This document shows positions 34,181 to 46,650 of a stretch of 64,000 nucleotides of DNA, in pieces. The translations under genes were made by a program, and so were the position numbers. The stretch's first letter is position 1. Every line of letters starts with the position of its first letter. The notes below the pieces were generated by a model. It was not told the DNA's origin and did not search any database. It worked only from the letters and a program-made list of their open reading frames with translations. Source of the DNA: Paramacrobiotus metropolitanus (taxonomy: Eukaryota; Tardigrada; Eutardigrada; Parachela; Macrobiotidae); NCBI RefSeq assembly GCF_019649055.1, contig NW_026570276.1:620001-684000 (forward strand), read 5' to 3'.

Positions 34181-36485
34181 ATGGATAACGCCACAGCTGT
34201 AATGCAGTTGTCAGTACAACTCTTTGATGTAGCCAACAGTCAGCACGCCAGCGTGTTCAACGCAAGTCACTCAAAAGACAACTCCACCGACAATATTTTT
34301 GTCACTCAGGAGACAACTCCACCGACAATCTTTCCGTCACGCGAGCGCTACACTGATGAGCAAATAAACGAGGCGTACCTAGCTTGTCGCGTTGTGTACT
34401 TTCTCCTTTTGATTCTATGTACTGTGGGCAATGGATCGAATCTGGTGGTTCTTATACGCAGTGCGCTATCTTGGAAGACATCGGCGTGTCATTACATGAT
34501 CGGTACAGCTGTTGCGGATTTGGCAGCATTGTAAGAGCAGTGAAAACGTTCCTATACGCTTATGTTCGAAATCTGTTTACTCATGTAAAGCATCTGCATT
34601 CGGCATACGGACGTTAAAAACGTGAAATTTTGGACTGTATGTCACATGCATTATAGTCACTACTACATGGCGGCCACCGTTTTATGATGGTGCTGTAATG
34701 GCGTTTCGTTAACGGATAGTCACGTTCAAAATGCCAAAAACACAAAGAAGATGCCATTTGTTAAATTGTCCATGATTATATGTTTTGAACAGCTTTTATT
34801 TCAGATGGCTCGGTTTAGGGAACTTTCTATCGGATGAAACATGGACTGTGCCGCTCGGGCACCCCGGATACCACCTCATTGTTCCATGGTTTTGTGAAGC
34901 TTCGATGAGTTTATCCGACTGGTAAGGTTTTTGGTAATCCAGCAATACGGCTGCATCCATTGCTTTCTTTTAGGATTCTGGTGGTGTTTTCTTGGGAACG
35001 GCTGCTGCGTCTTCTGAGCCCTCGACGATTTGGTTTTCAGCGACCGGTTTTCACGGCGCGTCTTGTTATTGCCGTCCTTGTTGTTCTATCACTTGCTTGC
35101 CACATCTTTATTTTTATTGCTCAGTATGACCTTTATTTGTACATCCACACTGAAAATCATGTGAATCCGCCGTGGTTCAGGCCTTGGCACCACGTAAACC
35201 AAGTCGGAATGGTATGTTAGCGTATTTGCAAATTTATGCCGAGAGGACGGTTACTTAAAGTATAAGTACGTGCGCATAATATACTCGTAAAACGTTGCTG
35301 TTATTTACGCGAAGTTTTTAACGTGCAGAGTAATTACCAATTTGCTGCACATCCACAGTAATGGCCCTCCATCTTAACTTCTGGAAATTTTCTTTTCCAG
35401 CAGGCCCTGGTGAAGAGGTTCATTATGACTTGCAATAAGCCACTCCCTCAGAGCCCATTTAAAATTAATATACTTTCCCGAAGTTATTAACCCAGTGGCG
35501 CTAATAAATAATTAACACGGCAAAACATTGCGTGTGCACTGTGTAGTAGTGTACTGTTCTTGTACTGCAAATTTCTCTGAACGAAGTCTTTTGACGCGAA
35601 CGCGAGAGTAACCGCTTGTAGGAATAGAAGCGGCTCCCGCGCAGGGTTAAAATCTTGCGAGTTGCGCCGTGGTCCGGCCTACACGGATCATCACACGTAG
35701 CCGGGGTTCGATTACCCTCTCAATGCATTTCTCAGCCACACCTCACGGTTTACTACGGATGGCGCCCGCGCCAAGCTGATGCGTTGAAATATGGTAGTTG
35801 CGCCATCGCATATATCCGAATGTTGCTACTTGTTTATGACGCTCGCACAATTTGCAGCCCAGGGCCGAAATGCGACGATTGCGAATTTAAGACAAATTTT
35901 TTAAGCTGTATGCCGATAAATTTTTCTCGCTTGAGCGCACGGTTACCTGTTGTGGTTAATTTGTAGATTACGATGCGCATGCTGACATTTCTGCTGATTC
36001 TTTTTCCCAGCCTAACTCTGGCAGCCCACCTTGCATGCCGACGGCAGCCTGAATTACGAAAGAGTTGCCATGTAGAGAGATCACACACTGCGGCCAATTC
36101 CACGAACACATCCTTGTCACAGCATGGGATCAACATCATCTTGGTGAGCAGTGCACTGCTCTATCTTCTCACACGAGCCCCCAAGATTTTCGACCTGGTA
36201 GCACATGCGCTACCGTTTTCCCTAGAATTAACATACATCGAAGATAGCAGCGTGTGGAGACTCATGCAGCCCGTTATCGTTGTAACAACATACATGGGTT
36301 ACTCGCTGAACGCTTATGTTTACTTGCTAACCGAACGCCAGTACCGACGCAGTTTCATCGAGCTAGTCGCCAGACCAGTGTGCGGTATCTGCCTTCCCGG
36401 ACTGCTCACGAATGCTAGCCGTGAAGGACGAACGGAATGTGTGGAGATGACCGCACTTCAGTCCCAGCCAACCAGGGATATGTAA
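34181..36485 (+). CDS. rhodopsin-like GPCR, copy 2 (4 exons, 407 aa)
   Basis: Exons 34181-34530, 34805-34921, 34974-35211 and 35967-36485 in phases 2, 2, 0 give an open frame ending at TAA 36483. The N-tail has several N-x-S/T sites (NASHSKDNST). TM1 is LLLILCTVGNGSNLVVLIRS, TM2 starts SACHYMIGTAVADL, TM3 spans exons 2/3 (PWFCEASMSLSDW | ILVVFSWERLL), TM6 is NIILVSSALLYLLTRAPKIF and TM7 is TYMGYSLNAYVYLLTERQYR. As in its paralogues, DRY is replaced by WER and NPxxY by NAYVY, and extracellular loop 2 (QYDLYLYIHTENHVNPPWF) has no Cys. The C-tail (GICLPGLLTN) has cysteines that could be lipidated (inference). Intron 3 (35212-35966) holds nothing recognisable. Confidence 0.88.
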
Positions 36486-38919
36486 CAGCGCTTTTAGTAA
36501 ATCTGTATACCGAAGTAACCGAACCCACTGCTATTGGTTCTGATGCTACTGTACTGTATTCTGTATTCAACTGTTGTCATGTATGTAACTTTATTTACGA
36601 GTATGATCTTAAATCATGAGATTTCAAATTTAACGTACACTATTGTTAATGAATGTCCATATCCACAATAACTGTGTCCATGACGTTAATAATAGACTTA
36701 TAAAATTAATCCACTAGCAGTAGGACTTAAGAGAAGCTGTACACCCTTTTCCTAAAAAATGAACTTCACTGGGAATCATTTCTGTTTAGTAGCTCGTATG
36801 CGAAGGGGTGAATGAACGTAGACTGCTAATGACCCGAGATAGGACGTAGTGCGAAGTGCGAGAAGTGGTGGCCGCCGGCCGGTGGCAGATGGTGGTGTCG
36901 AAAGACTTTGGTGGTATGTAAGTGGTGGTGTCCAGAGCATTCTCAAAAATTTAAAGCATTAAATAGTCACTTGTAATGGTAGCACCTACCCGGGCGGTGT
37001 GCCACTTGCAGGTATTATCGCCCATAATACAGGTGGGAAAGTACCAGTCAACTGCGGTGTGCAGGCGGTGGGCGAGCGCGGCTGTGTGCCTGACCACGCA
37101 CCACCGAAGTTACGCCCAAACTGTTGACTGTCGCGCTTTAATAATTTAGTGATGTGCTACTACAGCTTCCTGCTACCTTACTTACTATTTACTAATCTTC
37201 CAAAACTTTTACTTACTATTACTTACTATTAACCCCAAAATTTTTCAAATACTTACTATTACTTACTATGATAAATGAACGTTTCTCCTACATTATACGC
37301 AACGGAGAATACTGCCGAATCCCATTAATGATCTTTACTGTACAACTACACGCTCATGATGGATACTGAATCGCTCAAACACAACTTCAGCAGAACGCTG
37401 AGAAATCACTCAAATCAGCAGAGAAAACAGACGTATTTAGACACGATTAACTACGTGAAGATAGTTCACAACAATTGCATAAACACTTGTTTACCGGTGA
37501 ACGCAACTGTATACATACGTGACTACACGTCAACATAACTATTCCCATTTTTCCCATTTTTCCCTAACAACTATTCCCATTTTTCCCAACCAATTTTATT
37601 ACTTACTAATTATACTAAATAAATTTAATTTAATTTCTAACTCAATGTTATTATCATATTTGGGGCGCTTGTGCATTTCATGAAAATACACTGTATTTGT
37701 GCGAATCTGTATTTATACTGTATTATGCGAAATATAAATATACTGTATTTCTGCGAATCTGTAGTCAGTGTCCTGTGAAGTGTACATACGTACATTGCGT
37801 TTACGTGACAGCAATACCACTTTAGTACACAATACAATACACACAATACACAATACCACTAACTTTAGTATGCAAAGCCGTTGATGATGAACCTACCCCA
37901 GTACAGCAGTACAGCAATGAGTCTTTCATCTGGTTATTCGCAAAATTCGATTAGTAAATAAATTAGTGAATAACTTTTATTTAGCAAAAGCCAAATCTTA
38001 CTATTTACTTACTATTTACGATTGTAGCTGAATATTTACTTACTTTTACTAATTTTGCCTGTAAAACTTTACTGTTTACTACACATTTAATTTTAGGGAA
38101 GCTTTTACTAATTAAATAATTAAATAGCATTTATTTAGTTTTATTTAGTAGCACACCACTATTTAATATGCAGCGACGCTGTGGTTTGTAATTTCGTGCA
38201 TTTGCACATTTTGTTTTTTCTATTTTTTTATATAGTTTTACAATAATTTTATGTTGACACCTGAATCTGTTGGCTTGATTTTAGACATAGTCCCGGCTTG
38301 CGTTTATATTTTAGGAAAGATTTTAATTGATAAGCGCGGGTGCTGAAAAAAAATTGTCTTTACCCAGTTAAATAAGATAAAACAATATGCAAAAATTAAT
38401 GAAAAAACGTTAAATTAAAGCAAAAGCATTTAGTCGCTAAAACGATTAGCGAAGAAACTGTAGCTGACCAAAAGTTTTAACCAAGCTAATTTTAGCGGAT
38501 AACGCTTCTTACCAAGTTTTCCTTTACAAAAGTTCAACTTAACTTAAGTTTTCCATCACTATTTGGCGGCAAAACCGCAACGCATTATTATTTGTTTAAT
38601 TCGTTAGTCGCCGTATTTTTTTACAGAAGAGTTCGGCGACTTTTATATTTTTAATCGCAGCTTCCGTTATGTATTAAAAAAGCACACACAGCAGCAATTT
38701 TTAAGGTGAAGCGCCGAAAAGGTTAAACGGTATACATAAGCTGCAGTTTTCCCGCAGAAACACACAGACAACGACATTTTAAATGGGAATTACTGTTTCT
38801 CTTCGGAGACACAGCAGTAGCGACATTTTAAATCTTAAAAAATTGGTTGATGTTTTGAAAATTTATCTAAACTGCGTTAAAAACGAAGCTATTACGCGGT
38901 GTTTACATAGCACGCCGTG
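36486..38919. other. AT-rich spacer with TTACTTACTATT-type repeats
   Basis: No gene seen. At 36850-37130 there is a GGTGGT-rich stretch. At 37180-37270 and again at 37995-38110 there are runs of TTACTTACTATT-like units, and at 37536-37590 of ACTATTCCCATTTTTCCC. These look like internal minisatellites of an old element, but I cannot define its ends. Confidence 0.45.
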
Positions 38920-39045
38920 ATGAACGATAAAAATGTCACTCGTATAGAACTGTTAATGATCGGCACAATCGCGGTTGTGGTGATAGCGGGTGGCCTTTTC
39001 TTCACAGTGTTTACTTTGTCGCTTGGCTTAGTGTTCACACAATAA
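38920..39045 (+). CDS. candidate 41-aa single-pass membrane microprotein
   Basis: ATG at 38920 opens a 41-codon frame: a polar head (MNDKNVTRIELL) with one N-glycosylation site, then one strongly hydrophobic segment (IGTIAVVVIAGGLFFTVF) to the end. The stop overlaps an AATAAA signal (39041-39046). A diverged relative of the hydrophobic half lies at 61075-61165, with similar flanking sequence downstream of both (TGATGAAACGA, then TGCCGGAGA). Conservation of a coding-like hydrophobic frame between duplicated loci supports a real small gene or a last exon. It is too short for standard gene callers; the role is unknown. Confidence 0.45.
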   Translation: MNDKNVTRIELLMIGTIAVVVIAGGLFFTVFTLSLGLVFTQ

Positions 39046-39599
39046 AGCATTGTTATGCGGTTCTATAATGCCCATTTAAATACCAAAGTAAACATTTTCC
39101 TTGCGGTGTGATGAAACGACTTTCGATGGCTGCTCTTATCAAGTCGGCCAATGCCGGAGATCGGCCCAACTGACGGTCACCTTTGAATCAACAATTGTAA
39201 GAAGATAAAATATAAACCTGTTATTAACTGATTGGTAGCAATGGAAAAGAGTAAAGATATGGCATAGGAAGTCTTACGGTTTCATGTTTTTTTCCTTCGA
39301 GAACAGATTGGTCGACAACACCTGGAGTTGTAAGAACTCTGTGTCTCCTTAATTTAATTAATCCGTTCCCGATTTATTCAATTTGCGATTTGATTGTCCC
39401 AGCTTGTACAGGGAGAACCAGAAGTAAGAAAATAGCAGTTAACGAAAATAGCAGTTAACGGGAAATTTGCACTAGGTCCGCCTTTTTAATTTGTATGTTA
39501 GAATAGTGGTAATAAATTAATAGCAGCTATAATAGCAGCTAGGATAGTCGGATTGTGGAAACTGGAAGGTATACTCGTAGCGATATGAAGAGAGAAAAT

Positions 39600-40470
39600 C
39601 GTTAAATCGTTGTCCTCCAATTTCGCCCACAGCTCGCTTACCGGACATTTCGCCTGCTGCGGTTTTTTTAGGTTTTCTTATCTTTTCGTAGTTTCTTTGA
39701 ATTCGTTGGCTTTCCATGGTTTCTTAGATTTTCTTAGTTTCGTCGGTTTTTTTAGTTTCTTGGTTTTTCTTAAATCTTAGGCTTATCAGACTTTCCTTGT
39801 TCGTACTCCAAAAAGGTGCATGTCAATTCTCTAACCTCCGTTTTGCTGCCCGACAATTCCTGACCGACATTTTGCTGATTCATTCAACTTGCTGACTGAC
39901 GGTAACTGACCGACAAATCACCTTTTTGACAATTTTGCTGCCTGACATTTTCCAGAAACTGTTTTGTTCACCTTTAGCTTACTCATCGATCTGTTTTCTC
40001 GGTTTCTCAGTTTCTTTGGTATTTGTTTACGTTTTCTTAGCTTACGTTGGTTTCTTACACTTTCTTTTGTTTTCATGTGCGCTTTAAACTGGAGGTTGTC
40101 TTTGTTTTCTTAAGTTTTCTTACAATATTATATCACGTTTTCTTCTGATCTTTTATGTTTTTTTTTGTGCTTTAGGCTTTTTTAGGTTTTTAATGTTTTT
40201 TAATGTATTCTGATATTTTCTTGTACACGTATTCGTATTTCTTATGTGTCTTGCATTCTTGAAAATTATTCTTATGTTTTCTTGTGTTTTCTTGCGTTAT
40301 TCTTATCTTCCGTTGTTTTCTTATGTTATGCTTATTTTTTGTTATAATTTAATTTGTTCGGTCAGCAGACTGTCGTCAGCAAAATGCTGCTGTCCAGCAA
40401 ATTGTCGTTCAGCAGCTTGTCGATCCTCAGGTAGTCATTTCAACGGCCGAAGTGATCGGTGGCACTCAAT
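39600..40470 (+). mobile_element. foldback-type element(s) with GACATTTTGCTG arms and T-rich core
   Basis: Left arm units at 39840-39960: CTGCCCGACAATTCCTGACC, GACATTTTGCTGATTC, TTTTGCTGCCTGACATTTTCC. Right arm at 40370-40440: CAGCAAAATGCTGCTG, CCAGCAAATTGTCG, inverse of the left. Between them is a T-rich tract of TTTTCTTA(G) repeats. A further fragment at 39610-39790 has CCGGACATTTCGCCTGC and a TTTCTTAGATTTTCTTAG core, like the 23.3-kb element, so this may be two elements side by side. No coding capacity. Confidence 0.6.
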
Positions 40471-40549
40471 TTTTCCTTGCTCGACGTTTGACTAAGCCAC
40501 CCAAGACTCTGCACGGCAGGCTGCATGTCAGCATGTGCTGTCCGTAGTG

Positions 40550-41200
40550 TGGTTTTGTATTCGAATAATGCTACGAATTTGGAATAATGCTAAGCATTAT
40601 ACCATTTCAGCCAATTTGTATGTGCTTAGCATTATTCAAGATCGGATAATTTGTATCTTTGCTAAGCATTATACAAATTACTAGGATTTGAATATTGCTA
40701 AGCTTTATACTAAATAGCGTTTTCGGAATAATGCTAAAAACGATACAAAATTAAAAGTATAAAATTTTTAATGTGCTTGAATTTATTTAAATGTGCTTAT
40801 TAGAATTTGCACATTGCTGTTTGAAGTTTGCACATTAGCACTTAGTATGAACATAATGTGCGACCGAAATAAACCGCATTGTAGCTTATTTCGGTTGCAC
40901 ATTATATCTATACGACTTCACAGGCGCGGCGCAGTATGTACTACATACTGAGGCTCCGTTTTTCAGTTTTTCCGACTAAATTTAAGTACATTAAAAATTT
41001 TGGAAATTGCAATTCTATATGCCTTTTAGCATTATTCCAAAATCGCTAATTGGTATAATGCTTAGCATTATTCTTAACCCCTTGCATTTGTATAATGCTT
41101 AGCAATATTCTTAACTCACGAATTTGTATAATGCTCAGCATTATACTAATTCAGTGGGTTACGAATAATGCTAAGCATTATACAAATATAAATACGAATC
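40550..41200. mobile_element. element with arms of palindromic AATAATGCTAAGCATTATAC units
   Basis: Units around the palindrome AATGCTAAGCATT occur repeatedly at 40560-40760 and at 41020-41195, in both orientations (GGAATAATGCTAAGCATTAT and TATAATGCTTAGCATTATTC). A 250-base middle differs and contains its own inverted pair, TTTCGGTTGCACATTAT and ATAATGTGCGACCGAAATAA. Overall it forms a foldback-like structure of about 650 bases. It has no coding frame. Confidence 0.65.
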
Positions 41201-41756
41201 AATTCTGCTTAGCAAAAGCCACACTAGCTGTCCGTCCCACCAGCGCACGCGTCCTTAGTGCTTAACCAACCATTTTAGGTAAACGTTTACAAATGATTTC
41301 GAAGAAAGAAGAATTAAACGAATAAAAACCTGATGTGGTCGAACTCACGCTTCCGTTTCGTCCACAATTCCGCCGGCTTTTTGACCACTAAAAAATTCTA
41401 CCAGCAGAAAGTTGTATTCGATAGGCTGCCCTTGCTTCCGCATACTGACATTGCCTTTTCCCCGATTCTCTGTTCAGGAAGTCTACATCTTCCGAACGTT
41501 CTTCCCCAATACTGACAAAATGACGGGAGAACTGATATTGTAGCAGCATCGACTTTTAAAAGACATCGACTTATTTAAGCCATCGTGCCAACTTTTCAGC
41601 AGAGTCAAAGGTAAATGAGCAGATCATTCCTGGGATTTCATTTCTTTATGTTGTACAGCTTACATGTATAAATGGCTTTAATAATCAACCCAAAGTTTAG
41701 CAATATCAATCTGGCTAAAACGCTGACTAAACTTAGGACACGCTGTCAGGCTCGTC

Positions 41757-43895
41757 ATGGACAATTCTGCCAACGCATCTGCTCTGCCATTTCCGGCCGT
41801 TAATTTCATTATAACCAGTCACGCTAGTGTGCTCAACGAAAATCATGCAGCTGATAATTCAACTCAAGCTGCCTTCTCCATGTATCTGCCGGAATGGTTG
41901 TACACTGAGGACCAAGTTCGCGAATCGTACCTCGCCTGTCGCGCGGTGTTCTTTTGCCTGTTGGCCTTGTGCACCGTTGGAAATGGACTCAATCTGGTGG
42001 TGTTAATCCGCAGTGTACCCACCTGGAAGTTATCGGCATGCCATTACTTGATCGGCGCGGCCGTGGCTGATTTACTAGCGCTGTAACTCACAGATACATA
42101 CTTCGCAATATGTTATTTAGTTACATAGTGTCTTAAGGCTTTAATATTATCAATCAAAATTTTTTGGGCACATGTGTCAAACGTACTGTTTAGGATAACA
42201 AAAAGCAGGGCGTACACGTCACTACACATCGTAAAAATGCCTGTGATTTTTCCTTGTATGGATCATACTATAAAGCGCAAAGCAAACCTCAGATCGACGG
42301 GAATAGGTGTGATACGCATTCTGCAACTGAGTGGAACATTCTCAATCACGCTAGTTCTTCCATGGAGTTGGCTGGTGCCAATTTTTTGTATGCGCAGTTG
42401 AACAAGATTCATTGCTTAACTTTTATTAATATTTTTTCTTACACAAGATTTATGCTTTCACCGTCCTGTTACCAAACTAGTTCGGTTTCGTTTTTGGTAT
42501 ACTGCCCTCCACTATCTCGATTACAGATCCAATTTGGCAGCTGTTCTGTCCAGAATTTTAAACTTCTATAACAACCGCCAGCATGTGCCACCTGCAGGTT
42601 CCACATGTTGAGTGAGACTTCAAAAAACTAAGAATAGGACCTGATTTTGTACATGCACATTCTTTAATCGCCCTTAATTACAGAAACCTCACGCAAATCT
42701 GAAAGCTTATCCCAAAGCTAAACCCCATTCAAAACCATCACGCAAAATAGTGACTTTCGGTCACTGACCATAAAACAGAATATCTTGCTTGGGGTTTAAT
42801 AAATGAGGCGTACTATGGAATTTTTTAAGAAAAATTGTCATGATTCATGCAGTTCCCTTCGTAGATGGCTCGGTTTATCCACTTTTCTTCCGGACACGGG
42901 AATGGACGTACACATAAGCATAACAGTGAACAGCCTTATTGTCCCATGGTTTTCTGAGGCTGCAATGTGTCTATCCGATTGGTATTAATTACGGAATCAG
43001 AGTGTGTTCAGTGCAGCCATATAAACAGTTATACTTGTAGGATCCTAGTAGTATTCACCTGGGAACGGCTTCTTGTGTTCCTCAGCACTTTTCGATTTGG
43101 ATTTCTGCAGAGTGTTCTCACGGCGCGTGTTGTTATTGTCCTTCTTACCATTCTGTCGTTGGCCTGCTACGCATTCGAATTTATAACCCATTATTATGAT
43201 TATACGTTTGACTACTTGGGCGCTTATCAAAGCGGCATCTTTCCGGCGTGGATACGTACAAAAACTCGCATTCACGAAATGGGGATAGTGAGTACTTCTA
43301 ACTGTGTGTATAAAGCAACTAAATGCCGTTAAATAAACACTACGTAGCCATGAAAGGTGCACTAATACACCGTATCTTTCAGAACATCCAGTTTGTTTTG
43401 CGCCTGCTGCCATTACCATTGATCCTTGTTCCGAGTATAATTTTGATTGCCCTAATTACTCGTCAACGACGATCTGAATTCAGTACCATGCGTCGCTTAC
43501 AAGAGGCTAACAGTGAGACATCGGTGGCAACTTCTGCCAGTAAATCCTCATCCCAACGCGGAATCAACATCATCCTGCTAAGCAGTGCGCTGCTTTACTT
43601 CATCACTCGCTCCCTGAAGTTTTTCGACTCGTTTGCCAAACTGCTACCGTATGACCTTGTCTATACATACCTATACGATCGGAGCTTGAATGATCTTATG
43701 GCACCAATAGTCTCTGCTACAATGTACATGGGTTATTCGTTAAATTTTTACGTGTACTTGCTAAGCGAACGTCAATATCGGCGGCGTTTCATCACACTAG
43801 TGGTTCGTCCAGTACGCGATGTCTGCTTTCGCCAAGTGCTCCCCAAAGAAGGCCGTGAACGGGGAACTGAAGATATGGAGATGAGTGAAAAATGA
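41757..43895 (+). CDS. rhodopsin-like GPCR, copy 3 (4 exons, 400 aa)
   Basis: Exons 41757-42082, 42865-42981, 43041-43287 and 43383-43895 have the same phases (2, 2, 0) as the other copies; the frame is open to TGA at 43893. TM1: LLALCTVGNGLNLVVLIRS; TM2 start: SACHYLIGAAVADLLAL; TM3: VPWFSEAAMCLSDW | ILVVFTWERLL; TM6: NIILLSSALLYFITRSLKFF; TM7: TMYMGYSLNFYVYLLSERQY. The exon 1 donor is a weaker GTAACT and the exon 2 donor is GTATTA, but both sit at the conserved codon. The exon 2 residue that is Cys in copies 1 and 2 is Ser here. The first intron (42083-42864) has no recognisable content. Confidence 0.87.
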
Positions 43896-45298
43896 TCAAC
43901 GGTCACGTAGCAGCAATAGCAACCCTCTTCTTACAAAAGCACGACATAGTGACTCCAGTTGCCCAAAGTTCATTCCCAACGAAGACATAAATTCCGATAA
44001 CAAAATACTGCCGCTTCTTGGTGTTCTGTGCTTTAGTTCTTTGCTGAGAATGATAATTTAAACTGATTAGCAAATTTATTACGGGGTTACACTAAGTGAA
44101 GTTGATATGTACTTCGCAAATTTGGTTGAATGAAATATTACTGCATTCCTACAATATGGTTGGTCTGTTCTTTCCCATTAGTGTCAAAGTACTTAATTAC
44201 CTTAGCATGCGACAATTTTGCATTAGTGTATTTATTATCAGAATTGCTCTCCCCGAAGGTCCAAAAGGATCCTGTTTTTCTGTCGAGCGCTCGAGTGCCT
44301 TTGTGTTAACACTGCATGACCCCTGCAAGTTGCATGCTAATCAGCAGCACTTTACTCTAACATTGTGTATGAAGTACAAGATCTATCGCTACCTTTTGCG
44401 CGAAGACCTTACGTACCATTTACTCCTTTCACTACCTTTCCGTTTTTTTCGCTTTTCACGTTCGAACAAACCACAACAACAAGAACTTGATTAAATGATG
44501 CCTTTCGGCTTTTTCGCCTGTCGGCAACTCCTTCTTCACTAGTTATGAGTCAGTAACTGCCGCCAAGACTGTTGCAGGTAACACGCGGAATGCAAACCGG
44601 ATGTCGCGCCATCCATTCCCAATTCAAGCTGCTAGTACCACTTTTTGCGGGACCGAAGTGCCAGCCAGTGAAGACTCGTTCTCATGCAGGACTGTCAAAA
44701 TCTGGAATGACCTCGATTTGGACTCGTCATCCTTTCGCTCCCTACATGTACGCCAGGCAATGCTGGAAAGCGTTTCATGGAAGGAGATCGCCTCTGTTAA
44801 AGCTACCGTCCAGTACGCTTGACCTTTGTTAAAACCGATGTAATCATAAGTTATTTTGTCGGTTTTGTTGCACTGTAGTTTTGTCCTAATTGTTTGACTT
44901 GTCTATAGATCTCGATGAGGAGCGATTCCTTGTATCTGTAGACATTAAGCACTGAAACCTGAAACCGAAACCTAAACCTAACCTAATCAACCCCCACAAT
45001 TTTTAGCTTTAAGTTCCGTATCTACTCTGTACAGTAACTGAAAAATCACAATTCGCACCTTTTCAGAGCCAGCGCCAAAAGTCAACCTTTTGATCGTTAT
45101 GGTCACATTTGCTGGATGTTCCGTCTTTTACCAAGAAGATTCTCAGAATATATATTCTTTTCTGTATATTCTCTACTACATTCTCTTCTTCTTTTCTTTC
45201 TTATATTCTCATCTTCACACTTGAGTAGGCTGACTAGTAATCGTTTACAAAATACAAATCTGGCAATATTAGCAACTTCCGGTTCGAACTTGGAACTG
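43896..45298. other. spacer with a LINE relic
   Basis: Apart from the retrotransposon fragment at 44580-44822, no gene is seen. The open frame at 44096-44494 is a by-product of AT-rich sequence without recognisable domain. Confidence 0.4.
44580..44822 (+). pseudogene. C-terminal fragment of a non-LTR (LINE) reverse-transcriptase ORF
   Basis: The frame 44601-44822 ends with CGTEVPASEDSFSCRTVKIWNDL then SFRSLHVRQAMLE before its stop. An Arg-Thr-x-x-x-Trp-Asn-x-Leu motif followed by a Phe-x-x-x-Leu helix is typical of the extreme C-terminus of many Jockey/CR1-type ORF2 proteins. Nothing of the catalytic domain is present upstream, as expected for a 5'-truncated insertion. Confidence 0.5.
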
Positions 45299-45614
45299 GT
45301 TGTAACCGGGTCGGCTTACTTTACCTTTGCCGCCCCTTTGCTTTTGCCTTTTCACTTTACCTTTTTCAATTTGCCTTCACCTTTGCCTTTGCCGCCGTGA
45401 ACACCTTTACCGTCCCAATTTACCGTTGAAACACGCCGTTCGAAAAACCTTTACCGTTAATTAACCGTTGAAATATATAATACCGTCGACATTTTGCCGT
45501 TTCTTCAATTACTTGCTTGCTTTTGTACTACATATTATACTGAATTCAGTGAGATTGTTTTATATATGGAACGTTTCGCACCAAAGAAAAAAAAAACTGG
45601 AACGCTTTTTTCCT

Positions 45615-45935
45615 TCTTGTAGCTACTGTAGTCATCTGTAGACAACGTGTAGACACCCTGTAGACAACCTGTATACATCCAAAGAAAACCTAAGAAACCA
45701 GGTGACTACAGTACAGATATACATATCTACAGGGGTGTCTACGGGCTGTCTACAGATGACTACCGGTGTATACAGGCAGAGTATCGAGGTGAACCTAAGA
45801 AGGGCTGCCCGAATACAGCGGTCGATATCTGTAGACAACCTGTAGAGACCGTTGTGGACACGTTGTACACATCCCGAGAAACCAGGTGACTACCGATAGG
45901 TCTACAAGGTGTCTACAGCCTGTATACAGATGTCT
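45615..45935. repeat. inverted arrays of a CTGTAGACAAC motif
   Basis: Left units CTGTAGACAACGTGTAGAC and CCTGTAGACAACCTGTATAC face right units CTACAGGGGTGTCTACGGGC and GTCTACAGATGACTACC, around AAAACCTAAGAAACCAGGTG. The pattern then repeats once more (45825-45935, core CCCGAGAAACCAGGTG). It is a small foldback structure with a minimal CCTAAGAAA core, nested in the 1.9-kb element. Confidence 0.7.
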
Positions 45936-45999
45936 ACTGTGTTTTCAAGAAGACAAAAAACGATTCACTTTTTTTCTTTGGTACGTGCCGTCCCCGCAC

Positions 46000-46650
46000 C
46001 CGGACAATTGGGGGTGTGACATTTCGCCGCACTCGAACTCGACGCGCGACTTTTCGCCGCGAAGACATTTCGCCGCCGGACATTCGAGCGCTGGGACATT
46101 GCGGTTTGGGACATTATGCTTTGAGGCATTTTACTTTTGCGACATTTCGACGCAAGACGCCTGGTCGCGGACAATTTGTCTTGGGACTTTTTGAAAGATG
46201 CGACTAATCGCCGCAAAATAATTCACCGCGCTTAATTCTTACTACATTTTCAATTTTTTTAGGCTTGGTCTTAGGTTTTCTTAGTCTTTTTCAGACTGTC
46301 TTGGGTCTTATTCTTTCTCAAATTTTCTTAGGCTTCTTAGGTTTCTTAGGTTTCTTAGGATTTCTTAGGTTGTTCGTTTGGTTTTATTTTTAGTTTTTCC
46401 TTTTCTGACTCTGTTATTTGGCTTAGTAAATCATTATCTGATAGGTGCAATGTCGCTTCGTCGAGATATCCTTGCGGCGAAATTTCCTTGCGTCGAAGCG
46501 GCCATGCGACGGAAAGTCGCACGGCGTAAAGTCCTATCGACGAAATGTCCTGCGACGAAACATCGAGCGGCGAGATGGCCTTGCGGTCAAATGTCTGCGA
46601 CCAAAAGTCCTGCGACTAGCTGTCCGCGGCGAAATATCGCGATGCCATCG
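46000..46650 (+). mobile_element. second copy of the GACATTTCGCCGC / TTTCTTAGG foldback element
   Basis: Collinear with 23318-24145. The same left arm runs from CCGGACAATTGGGGGTGTG through GACATTTCGCCGC units, the TTTCTTAGG core is shorter, and the right arm of GCGGCGAAAT-type units ends near GCGATGCC. Sequence outside these limits is unrelated to the first copy. Nested inside the element 45308-47225. Confidence 0.8.

Noticed and set aside
44096-44494. 132-codon frame after GPCR copy 3
   Set aside because: No domain, no splice sites of note, and a composition like the surrounding AT-rich spacer.
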